Assembly (NCBI GenBank): GCA_964489425.1
Contig: CAZAYP010000126.1
Location: 1-10,028, forward strand
Source of the DNA: CAZAYP01 sp964489425 [NCBI: uncultured Verrucomicrobiota bacterium]
GTDB lineage: Bacteria > Verrucomicrobiota > Kiritimatiellia > RZYC01
Reading direction: 5' to 3'
Length of the DNA stretch: 10,028 nucleotides
The translations under genes were made by a program, and so were the position numbers. Positions within the stretch are counted from its first letter, which is position 1; the number at the start of each line of letters is the position of its first letter. Shown here in pieces: positions 1 to 8,700 of the stretch. The notes beneath the pieces are model-generated. The model was not told the origin of the DNA. It ran no database searches and was given only the letters and a program-made list of their open reading frames with translations.

Positions 1-1100
1 CCCACGGCGACGACTTCATCCGGGTTCACGCCCTGATGCGGGTCTTTGCCCTCCAGCTTGCGCACCAGTTCGATGCCCATCGGCATGCGCGTGGAACCCC
101 CGACGAGGATCACCTCGTCCATCTGCGGGGCGCCCAGGCCGGAATCGTGCAGGCACTGCTCTACCGGGCGCTGGGTCCGCTCGATCAGGTCATCGGTCAG
201 CTGGTTTAATTTTGAGCGCGTCAGCTTCACGTTGAGGTGCTTCGGCCCGCTGGCATCCGCCGTGATGAACGGCAGGTTGATGTCGGTTTCCTGGGAACTG
301 GACAGCTCGCACTTGGCCTTTTCCGCGGCCTCCTTGAGGCGCTGCAGCGCCATGGCATCCTTGGCCAGGTCCACGCCCTGATCCTTCTTGAACTCCCCGA
401 CCAGCCAGTCGATGACGCGCTGGTCAAAGTCGTCGCCGCCCAGGTGGGTGTCGCCGTTGGTGGCCTTGACCTCGAACACGCCATCGCCGATCTCCAGCAC
501 GGAAATATCGAACGTTCCGCCGCCCAGGTCATAGACCGCGATCTTCTCGTCTTTCTTCTTGTCCAGGCCATAGGCCAGCGACGCCGCGGTCGGCTCGTTG
601 ATGATGCGCAACACTTCCAGGCCGGCAATCCGCCCGGCGTCCTTGGTGGCCTGGCGCTGGCTGTCGTTAAAGTAAGCCGGCACCGTGACGACCGCCTGGG
701 TAATCTTTTCGCCCAGGTACGCCTCGGCGTCGGTCTTCATCTTCTGGAGAATCATGGAGGAGATTTCGGGCGGCGAATAGGTTTTGTCGCCGATCTTGAC
801 GGTGGCATCGCCGTTCTTGGCGCGCACGACTTCATAAGGGACCAGCTTGATCTCCTGCTGCACCTCTTCAAACTTGCGCCCCATGAACCGCTTGATCGAG
901 AAAACGGTGTGTTTCGGGTTGGTGATGGCTTGCCGCTTGGCGGCCTGGCCCACCAACCGCTCCCCGCTCTTGGCGAACGCCACCACCGACGGCGTGGTGC
1001 GCCCCCCCTCGGCGTTGGGAATCACAACCGGCTCGCCACCTTCCATGATCGCCATGCACGAGTTGGTTGTCCCCAAGTCAATGCCCAGTACCTTAGCCAT
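1..1100 (-). CDS. dnaK: Molecular chaperone DnaK (Hsp70), N-terminal part, cut by the window edge
   Basis: Cytoplasmic Hsp70 chaperone: ATP binding and hydrolysis in the N-terminal domain drive release and capture of unfolded peptides in the C-terminal domain, normally with DnaJ and GrpE. The visible 366 codons cover almost the whole nucleotide-binding domain. Seen directly are the phosphate-1 motif GIDLGTTNS (residues 6-14), [13 protein letters not shown] (140-152), [11 protein letters not shown] (168-178), the phosphate-2 motif DLGGGTFD (191-198) and the adenosine motif LVGGSTRMP (332-340). The frame is still open at base 1 at NPDEVVAVG, so the linker and substrate-binding domain lie outside. 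The ATG at 1098-1100 is chosen because it gives the canonical [14 protein letters not shown] start and has a GAGGA ribosome site four bases upstream. The upstream neighbour is rimO on the same strand, after a 276-bp gap. grpE and hrcA, common dnaK neighbours, are not next to it on this side. No frameshift or missing ATPase motif is seen. Confidence 0.98.
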   Translation of the reverse strand, partial: MAKVLGIDLGTTNSCMAIMEGGEPVVIPNAEGGRTTPSVVAFAKSGERLVGQAAKRQAITNPKHTVFSIKRFMGRKFEEVQQEIKLVPYEVVRAKNGDATVKIGDKTYSPPEISSMILQKMKTDAEAYLGEKITQAVVTVPAYFNDSQRQATKDAGRIAGLEVLRIINEPTAASLAYGLDKKKDEKIAVYDLGGGTFDISVLEIGDGVFEVKATNGDTHLGGDDFDQRVIDWLVGEFKKDQGVDLAKDAMALQRLKEAAEKAKCELSSSQETDINLPFITADASGPKHLNVKLTRSKLNQLTDDLIERTQRPVEQCLHDSGLGAPQMDEVILVGGSTRMPMGIELVRKLEGKDPHQGVNPDEVVAV

Positions 1101-1104
1101 GGTG

Positions 1105-1109
1105 TCCTC
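1105..1109 (-). promoter_or_regulatory. Ribosome binding site of dnaK
   Basis: Read on the minus strand, GAGGA lies four bases before the ATG at 1098-1100 (GAGGACACCATG). It supports that start, together with the conserved DnaK N-terminus. Confidence 0.75.
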
Positions 1110-1160
1110 GATTCTTTGTGTATTGCTAAAAAAGATCTATTATCAAAGCGAATTAGAAAT

Positions 1161-1176
1161 AGCACATACCGTGCCA
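1161..1176 (-). promoter_or_regulatory. Sigma54-like -24/-12 promoter candidate for dnaK
   Basis: Minus strand reads TGGCACGGTATGTGCT. The sigma54 (RpoN) consensus is TGGCACG-N4-TTGC(A/T). All seven bases of the -24 block match, the spacing GG-N10-GC is exact, and the -12 block GTGCT differs at one base. Transcription would start near 1150, giving a leader of about 50 bases to the dnaK ATG. A competing sigma70 reading uses GATAAT at 1139-1144 as a -10 box, but no convincing -35 box lies at the right distance. DnaK is not a usual sigma54 target, so this is a sequence match and not a demonstrated promoter. Confidence 0.35.
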
Positions 1177-1203
1177 GCCATCCATCATTTCAATGACGCG
1201 ATG

Positions 1204-1230
1204 GTAATATCCTATTTATTAGAGTGTTAC
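1204..1230. promoter_or_regulatory. Degenerate CIRCE-like inverted repeat upstream of dnaK
   Basis: The plus strand reads GTAATATCC, nine bases, then GAGTGTTAC. CIRCE, the HrcA operator found before dnaK and groESL operons, is TTAGCACTC-N9-GAGTGCTAA. The right arm here matches 7 of 9 positions, the left arm 4 of 9, and the nine-base spacer is exact. The outer ends GTAA/TTAC pair with each other. Position before dnaK fits the known role, but the weak left arm means this could be a decayed or chance match. Confidence 0.3.
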
Positions 1231-1376
1231 AATAGCACATAAAACAAGCGCAAAACTGGGGATGGGGATGCGGTGCGTCAAATGTTCTCAACCTCATGCC
1301 AGAGCGCGCATCTGTGTCCCGGTCCCAAACCAAGGCAGTTGGGTTCCAGGCAATCCCCACATTCCGCCGACTTCCA

Positions 1377-2714
1377 TTACGCCTGCGCCACACCGGCCAG
1401 ATCATAGGCGCTGGTGGCGGTGATCCTGACCTTGACCAGGTCTCCCGGCACCGGCGCAGGGGCCGCCGGCAAGCATGTAACCTGCACGATGCCATCCACG
1501 TCCGGCGCCTGCCAGTTGGTGCGCCCCTGGGCTACCGGCCGCGCGCCACGCTCCGGACCGCGATCGATCATGACTTCCAGCGCCTGCCCTTTGAGGGCGC
1601 GCAAGCGCGCGGCGCTGATCTTTTGCTGGGCGCGCAACAGTTCATCGCGCCGCAGCTCTTTTTCCCGCGCCGGGACCCGGTCCGGCAAGGCCGCGGCCGG
1701 GGTTCCAGGTTCAGGGGAATACGCGAAAACCCCCACGTGCGTAAACCAGCCTTCCCGCACCAGCGCCAGGGTTTCCCGAAAATAGGCGCGGGTTTCGCCG
1801 GGGAACCCGACAATAAACGTGGTGCGCAGGGCTACGCCCGGGACCCGGCCCGTGATCCGTTCCAGCAGCGCCCGGATCCGGTGTGGATCATCCGGTCGGC
1901 CCATGGCGCGCAGGATCGGCGCAGCGGCATGCTGCAGCGGCACATCCAGGTACCGGCAAATGCGCGGTTCGGCAGCCATGCAGCGCAGCAGGGCATCCGA
2001 GAGGTGCGCCGGGTGGGCGTACAGCAACCGCCACCAGGCCGGCCCCCTGACCGCCAGCAGTTTTTCCAGCAGGCGCGGCAGGCAGGCCCGGCCATGCCGA
2101 TCCGCACCATACCGCGTGATATCCTGGGCGATGATGTTGATCTCGCGCGCGCCCAGGGCGGCCAGGCCGCGGGCTTCGCGCACCAGTTCCGCCATGGGCC
2201 GGCTGACCTGCGGCCCGCGAATTTGCGGGATGCTGCAGTAGCCGCAGCGGTTGGAGCAGCCCTCGCTGATCTTGAGATAGACCGAGTGCGGCGACCCCAG
2301 CGGCAACCGCGGGCCGGCATGGAAGCAGCCGCCCCCCTGCCCCGCTGGCTGCGCGCCCAGACCCAGCCAGGCGCGGCACAGATGCGGCAGGCGGGGGTAA
2401 TCCGTGAACCCGACCTGGAAATCCACCATGGCCAATAACGGCTTGAACTCCGCGCACTGGCGCGCCTTCTCCACGAGGCATCCGAGCGCGGCCACCAGCG
2501 GCCGGCCGCGCGCGCGCTTGAGTTGCGCCAGGTCGCGGAGCGCCGCCGCGCTCTCAGCCCGCGCATCATGGATAAACCCGCAGGTATTGACGAAGCAGAT
2601 ATCCGCCCGCGCCGGATCCTCGGCCAGGAGGAAGCCATGGGCCAGCAGGGCGCCCAGCAACCGCTCCGAATCTACCTGGTTCTTGGCGCACCCCAGGCTG
2701 ACCAGGCTGATCAC
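1377..2714 (-). CDS. rimO: Ribosomal protein S12 methylthiotransferase RimO (radical SAM)
   Basis: Cytoplasmic radical-SAM enzyme that adds a methylthio group to the conserved aspartate of ribosomal protein S12. Numbered from the GTG at 2712-2714 (445 residues), the N-terminal UPF0004 domain shows SLGCAKNQVDSE with Cys9, VNTCGFI with Cys45 and AALGC with Cys79, the ligands of the auxiliary cluster. The radical-SAM cluster motif CSNRCGYC supplies Cys153, 157 and 160. YLDVPLQHA followed by AMGRPDDP, and the C-terminal TRAM stretch with APDVDGIVQV, point to RimO and not to the tRNA enzyme MiaB, which has an LPVQSGS-type sequence at the first position. The same frame stays open to a TTG at 2777, but that codon lies at the foot of the upstream gene's terminator hairpin and adds 21 low-complexity residues. 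The GTG gives the family's usual start (VISLVSLGC), although no clear ribosome site precedes it. The downstream neighbour is dnaK. Confidence 0.93.
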   Translation of the reverse strand: MISLVSLGCAKNQVDSERLLGALLAHGFLLAEDPARADICFVNTCGFIHDARAESAAALRDLAQLKRARGRPLVAALGCLVEKARQCAEFKPLLAMVDFQVGFTDYPRLPHLCRAWLGLGAQPAGQGGGCFHAGPRLPLGSPHSVYLKISEGCSNRCGYCSIPQIRGPQVSRPMAELVREARGLAALGAREINIIAQDITRYGADRHGRACLPRLLEKLLAVRGPAWWRLLYAHPAHLSDALLRCMAAEPRICRYLDVPLQHAAAPILRAMGRPDDPHRIRALLERITGRVPGVALRTTFIVGFPGETRAYFRETLALVREGWFTHVGVFAYSPEPGTPAAALPDRVPAREKELRRDELLRAQQKISAARLRALKGQALEVMIDRGPERGARPVAQGRTNWQAPDVDGIVQVTCLPAAPAPVPGDLVKVRITATSAYDLAGVAQA

Positions 2715-2734
2715 CGGGGCGGCTGGCAGGCGAG

Positions 2735-2772
2735 AAAAAGGCCGGGGACGGCGGCTGGCGCCGCCCCCGGCC
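2735..2772 (-). terminator. Intrinsic terminator of the two-headed amylase gene
   Basis: On the minus strand the arms GGCCGGGG and CCCCGGCC form an 8-bp stem. After one mismatch the stem continues with five more pairs around a five-base loop (hairpin 2740-2772) and ends directly in TTTTT (2735-2739), then CTC. It begins 25 bases after the stop codon of the large hydrolase. This is a textbook Rho-independent terminator. The rimO start at 2714 lies only 20 bases beyond the T tract. Confidence 0.88.
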
Positions 2773-2797
2773 TGCAAAGGCTGGATGGACCTGGCTA

Positions 2798-5700
2798 TTA
2801 CGGCACCACTCGGCCGCGGTAGTAGCGGCTGGTCGCGTTACCCGTGGTCCAATCCGTAAAGTTCTGGGCCGGGGTGAGCGCCGTGCCGCGATAGACCTCG
2901 GTCCAGTCGCCGCGGGTCAGGCTGTCGCGCCGCTGGATCGCGTAGTTGATGTTGGTGACGCCTGCCCAAGCCAAGGACATCTGGCCCGCGGAGCGGTCAA
3001 TATTCACAGCCAGCATGGAGTTGCGGTTGTTGGGATCGGTGCCGGCCATCAACTCGTTGCCGTTGGGCATGCCATCGCCGTCGTTATCGAACGCCGGGCC
3101 GTTGGTACCGAGGGCGCTGCGGGGATCGAGGCCATGCTCGATTTCCCAGCGGTTGTTCATACCGTCGCTATCCCAGTCCCAATCGCTGTAATCCGACCCA
3201 TTGTACTGGCCGGACCCGGTGTGTGGATACGTAGCCGCCACATCGATCAGTTTGAGATACTGCACCTGGCCTCCCTGCCACGGCGGCTGGTTGAGGCCAA
3301 CATACAAGCCGTCGGCGATCAACGACGCGCCTGATTTGTTGGGGGTCCAGAGATAGTTGGTGGGCGTGGGGCTGGCCAGGTCCACAATGTTGTAGCTGTG
3401 CCCGCTTTCGATGCCGAACCAGTTGCGGCCCTGGTAATCGGCATTCACCGAGAACAGGCTGGCGCGATTGGTGTTGGCTTCCATGTTGTTGTTCACAAAC
3501 GCGAACACCACGTCCTGGGACGCCGCGCTCATGCCGGCCGCCTCGTACTTGGCCACGGCGAACATGTCGTCATCATAGCCGCCCGTGGTCTTGCTGAGGA
3601 AGTAATCGTTCTGGCTGCGCAGCGCGGGCGAACGCTGGCGGGCCCAGTTCAAGCGACCGTACGTGTCGCGCAACCCACCCATCCAGGCGCTGCCCTGGGC
3701 CCAGATCTGGGTCATGCAGTTGTAGCGCTTGAAGTTCGGGATGGACTTGCCGAAGTTCACCTCGTAGCGCACGAAGTTGTTCTTGCGGTCGATGTCGCCG
3801 CCCTTGTTGTAGGTGGCGTAATCGTTCTGCGCGCCGGCTTCCTGGCCGTAGAACAGCATGGGCGCGCCCGCCATGGCGCCGAGGGTCGCCTGCGCGTACA
3901 TCATGCTGGCCTGGTTGGGCGTGGGGTTGACCTCGTCGTGGCAGGTCAGGTTGAGCAGGATCGGCACCTGGGCAAAGGCGTCCTTGCGGTTGTCGAACTG
4001 CTCCTTGATCAGCGGGGTGGTGCGCGACGCCGTGCCGCTGTTGGTGCTGCCGCCGTTGTACTTGTTGAAGAACGTATCGCGCCAGAAGAACACCAGGTTC
4101 TCGTTCAGGATGTCGAAGTGCCGCGCCGAGCGGTAGCCCACGCCGTGGTGCTTGGTGCCGGCCACGGTGCGGTAGCCGTCGAGGGATTCGGCCATGAACA
4201 GGAAGTCCCACTTGATGCCGCGGGTCTTGTTGATGGTGTACTCCCAGAACGTGGACGGCAGGCCCTGGGCAAAGTCGCAGCGCAGGCCGTCGATGCCGTG
4301 GTAGGACTCCGCCTTGGGCGTACCCACCGGGTGGCCGGTTTTTTCCAGCCAGTACTGGGGATAATAGGCGAAGTATTCCCACAGCTCGCGGGTGGCATTG
4401 GTGGCAAACCCGCCGAACGCGTCCTCCTCGAACAGGTAGCGGCTATACCACTGGCTGGACCACGCCCAGTTGGTGTCGGCCGGCGCGCGTTTGACCAACG
4501 CGTCGTAGCTGCCGAAGAAGAAGTCCGCGGCGTCGGTCCACTTGCCGAAGTCGATGCGGTCCGGAGCCGTGGCGATATCCTTGAGCTGCTCGCTGCCGTA
4601 GTAGGTCGCGGGCTGGTCATAATAATCCTTCTTGGAATACCACTGCGGCCGGATGTCGCGGATCAGGGTGTTGGCGTTGGTGGCCCAGTTGAAGAAGTTG
4701 GTGCCCACGTCGCCCACCTCGCAGTCCCAGGCGCTGTGGTTGAAGGTCCCGTCGAGCATCACGCCCACGTTGACGCCGTCCATGGCCTGCACGAAGTCGG
4801 AGAACTCGCGCATGGCATTGGTGGGCGAGCTCGGATCGCCGAGCACGGAGTTGACCTGCCAGTAGTTGCGCACCGCGTACGGACTGCCGGGATCGTACGG
4901 CTGCACGGTGGACGGATCGATCTGCTTGTTTTCCGTGCCGATCGGATGGATCGGCTGCAGCCACAGCATGTTCACGCCCAACTGCGGCATGCGGTTGGTG
5001 CTGATGGCGTCGAACCGGTCGGTATCCACCTGGTACATGTTCTTGAACGTGCTGCGGCCAAAGAACGTGTCGTCCTTGGCTTCCGCCATCATGGGGTTGA
5101 GCTCGTACATCACGGCGTCCAAGGCTTTGGTGGGCGAAACCACCACGGCGCAATCGCGGCGCAGCCCGTTGTCCGTGTAGTAATAGTACGCGCCGCCGTT
5201 CACCTTGAACCGCGCGTTCAAGCGGTACGCGCCGCAATGCGTGACCGGCACGGTGACGCTGTACATCCCGCCGCCGATGCTGGTCATGGGATAGGCACGG
5301 TAGTAGGAGCTTGCGGAATCCGTAGTCACGGTGTCCGGGTCTTCGTCGCCAGGCAACGTGGCGAAATCGCGGCGGTTGAGGTTGGAGAACAACTCCACGT
5401 CGCTGACCGTGTCGCCCGGGTTGGCGTTGGGCTTCACAATGACGGTGATGTTTTGCGGGTTGTTGTTGTTCAGCTCGTTGACGAAGAACCGCAGCAGGCC
5501 GTAGTTGGCATCGTTGGTGGCGCCGTTGACCACGGTCCACATCTGGGGCTTGCCGCCGTCAAAGTAGCCGTCCATGTCCTCGTCCTTGACGCTGTTGATG
5601 GGCACGCGGAGGAACTCCATGGGATCGATGTTGTTGTCCGCGTTCCAGACCGCCGGGCCCTGGCTCAGGATGCCGGTGTAATCGGCGCCGCCATAGGCGA

Positions 5701-8700
5701 TGGAGGCGACGTACACGGCGTCCGGGATGTAGCCGAACGTGTCCAGCAGGTTCACGGTGCCTTCGAGGGCTTTGCCGTTGCCGCCGTCCTTGATCGGGCC
5801 GCTGCCGTTGTTCCAGCAGGCAAAATCATTGTTGCCTTCGGCGGTGATGAACGGCTTGGCCGAGGTGTTGAAGAAGGCATAGCCGCTCTTGTGCCAGCCC
5901 GGCGCCGGGTCGACGGCATCGCCCAGTTCGTCGGTCACATACAGGAAATGGTCGTTGCCATCGCCGGCCGCCGCCGTGCCCCACGTGGCGACATACAAGG
6001 TTCCGTTATTGACCGCGGCGTGGATGACCATGTCGCTGCCATAAACCACGTAGTTGGCGCTGTCGAACTCGCCATCGATATTGAACGTGGAGCTGGTCAC
6101 GCCCTGGATGTTGGCCTGCCAGTCCCGGCCGTTGTTGCCGTCCCAGATGACACTTCCGGAATCGCGGAAGCAGAAGTCCACGGAGGTGGCATTGGTGGGC
6201 ACGTGATAGGTGCCGTGCCAGTTGGTGCTGCTCACGGCCGTCATGGTCACACTGGTCACCTCCTGCCAGGACAGGGCGGTCTTCTTGGAGTGGCCCACGT
6301 GCAACACGACCGGGTTGGCGGCGCTCAGGACGCCATCGCGCTGCATGTAGTTGATGGTCAGATCCTGGCCGCGCACCGCGTATTCGGGGGCCCAATCGGC
6401 GGCCGAACCCACGACCGGCGAACTGCCCGTGGGATAGGAGTTGCGGTCATAGATATTGAACCGGTAGATGTTGGCGGCCCACTCATAGCCCAGGCGCACT
6501 TCCTCGCCGTTGCTGTAGCCGTCACCGTCGAAGTCCTGGGAGTCGTCCCACTGCGAGCTGTAGTACGTCGCGTGGTTGTAGGGGTTGAGCTTGGTCCACG
6601 TCTCGCCGTAGTTGGGGATAAAGTCCTTGTTGTTGTCGCCCGGCCATGGAGCATCCGCGCCCGGGGCGCCGTCCGTGTCAATGTACGGCATCTCGACATT
6701 GTCCGGCAGCGAGTCGCCGTCCGAGTCGATGGCGTTGATGCCGTAGAGATTGAACGTCACGTGGCGCGCCACGCGGCTCGTCACGCCGGCATCCACGCGG
6801 GTCGCCTCGAAGAAGTTGGCGCCATTGACAAACGCGCCCCACAGGCGGTCGGTTTCCGAGCCCGTGGCGTCGCGGTACACCACTTCGCCGTTGAACGTGT
6901 TGGTGTACAAGCCGCCGTTGAACGGCACCTCGAACCCGTTCCAGTAGAGCTTCACATCCGTGGCGCCCGGCGCGGTCACCGCGGTGTTGAAGAAGGTCTG
7001 GTAAATGGTTTCGTCCGCGCTGCGGCTGATGGTGATGCTCTGCGGGTTGGCCGCCGCGGTGTAGGCCCGGCTGTAGGCGCTGGTGTTGATGATCGCGCGG
7101 CTCGCGGCCCAGTCAGCTTCCGTGGCGGTAATGTTGATCGTGTGCGCGCCCGCGGACTGGGCGGGAACCACGGCCTTCCACAGGCCCTTGTACACTTCAC
7201 GCACCTGGGTTTCCGCGCCGCCGTCGATGTTGTACGTGATGTTGTAGGCGGTAAAGTCAGGGTTTTCGATGATCATTACGCAGTCGCCGTTCACCGTGGA
7301 GCCGGCCGCCGGATAGGTGATGTTCAACTCCGGGCCGCGGCGGTCAACATAAACCACCTTGGTGAACGTGTTGAAGATCGCGGAATCCCCGGCCGGCCGC
7401 TGATTGAATACGCGCGCCTTAACCAAGTTCAGGCCTTCCGGCACGTTGGTGCTGTTGATCTGGAAATCAAAGAACCAGTTCGTGGAGTTGCGCGACACAC
7501 AGGACTGGTGGTTGCCGATGAAGGCGTCCTTGTCGGCCTTGTGCCAGTAGTTGGTGTTCAAGCGGGTCAGCCCCTGGCCCCACTTGAGCGCCACGTAATC
7601 CACGGCGCCGCCCAGCGGGTTGAAGAACACGTCCACGCTGACATTGGTGCCCGTGATGCGCGGGATGTACTTGGTCTGTGAGGCCTGGTTCACGCCGCCG
7701 GGCACGACCCACGTGATGGTTCCGCACTCGCTGCCATTCTGCTTGAACATGAGCGACTTGGTGCCGTTGCCGTCCGCGTTGCGCGGCGCGTAGAACACCC
7801 AGCCCTGGCCGCTGTTGCCGGGGATCGTCATGGTGACCGAGCCGCCGCTCACGGTTACGTCGCTGGCGTTGTGGCCGGTGTAATCGTGCAGCACGGTGCC
7901 ATTGCTGAAATGCAGGCCGGAGAATGTCTTGGTCTGGTCCCCGCCGGAATCGTTCAGGGCCGCGATCAGCAACCCCTGGTTGCCCGAGGCCGCGCTGTCG
8001 TAGCGCTCCAAGGCCAGCACGTCGCCGTCGTGCCACAGGTTATTCTCCGAACCGCGGGCAAAGCACTGGTGCACGTAGACGGCGTTGGCCACGTCGTTGT
8101 AATCCTCGCCCAAAGCCTGCTCGTCGTAGCCCGGGATCATCCAGGTCTTGGTGCCCTTGTCGGACCACAGGATGTTGTTGCCCGTGTAGTACACCATGGG
8201 GAACCCGATATGGGTCAGGGTGTAGGCATAGCCGAGGTTCACCTTGCTCTTGGGCCCTTCGTCGTGGCCCCAAACATACATAATGCCGTTGTTGGGGCCG
8301 AAATCCGTGCCATAGCCATAGAAGTTTCCGATGCTGCCTTCCAACGCGCTGTTCGCGGTCTGCTTGATCTGGTAGTCGAGGAACCGCATGGGGTTGGCCG
8401 TACCGTCCTTGAACCAATAGTTGATCTCGCTCCACGGGCTCAGGATTTCCGCGAAAATGACGGCGTTCGTGCGCAGGATGTAGTTGTTGAAACAGTCGTT
8501 GGGCCAGCCCTGGGCCGTGTCTGGGAACCCGCGCCGCAGCGCAAAGTTGTACTGGGCTTCGTGCAGGAAACCCGCATTTTTCCAGCCGAAAAACTCGTAG
8601 GGCGTATGCTTGCCCGCGTCCAGGCGCAGACCGTCGTAATCGATCGTGTTGCCCAGCCAGGCGATCCAGCGGTAGAGCAGTTCGGCCGCGTTTTCGTTGA

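Larger units (their letters stand above)
1158..1241. repeat. 11-bp direct repeat pair in the dnaK upstream region
   Basis: AATAGCACATA occurs at 1158-1168 and again at 1231-1241 on the plus strand, start to start 73 bp apart, close to seven helical turns. The first copy overlaps the sigma54-like site and the second abuts the CIRCE-like repeat. The pair could be two binding sites for one regulator, or chance in an AT-richer promoter region. Confidence 0.4.
1101..1376. other. rimO-dnaK intergenic region
   Basis: A gap of 276 bp, distinctly AT-richer than the flanking genes between about 1120 and 1250. It holds the dnaK leader, the sigma54-like site, the CIRCE-like repeat and the direct repeat listed separately. 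No convincing intrinsic terminator for rimO is visible: there are GC-rich stretches but no stem followed by a T tract on the minus strand. No tRNA fold was found; an ATCCCC/GGGGAT pairing about 100 bases apart does not close into a cloverleaf. Confidence 0.6.

Noticed and set aside
237-1196. A 319-codon plus-strand open frame antisense to dnaK
   Set aside because: Antisense frames in dnaK are a known artefact of Hsp70 codon usage. The DnaK translation has every expected motif.
1256-1357. Possible tRNA or small RNA closed by GGGGAT/ATCCCC
   Set aside because: No T arm, anticodon arm or conserved tRNA bases can be placed. The pairing is long-range and simple enough to be chance.
1296-2438. A 380-codon plus-strand open frame antisense to rimO
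   Set aside because: The translation is Arg/Gln/Pro/Ala-rich and low in complexity, while the opposite strand encodes a complete radical-SAM enzyme.
2715-2777. N-terminal extension of RimO from the TTG at 2777
   Set aside because: The TTG lies at the foot of the terminator hairpin of the upstream gene, the added residues are low complexity, and the family normally starts a few residues before SLGC.
3398-7681. A 1427-codon open frame on the plus strand, opposite the amylase gene
   Set aside because: The translation is Val/Ala/His/Gly-rich and repetitive, with no domain motif, and it lies wholly inside a gene with clear GH13 motifs. Long antisense frames arise from strong G/C third-position bias in the real gene.
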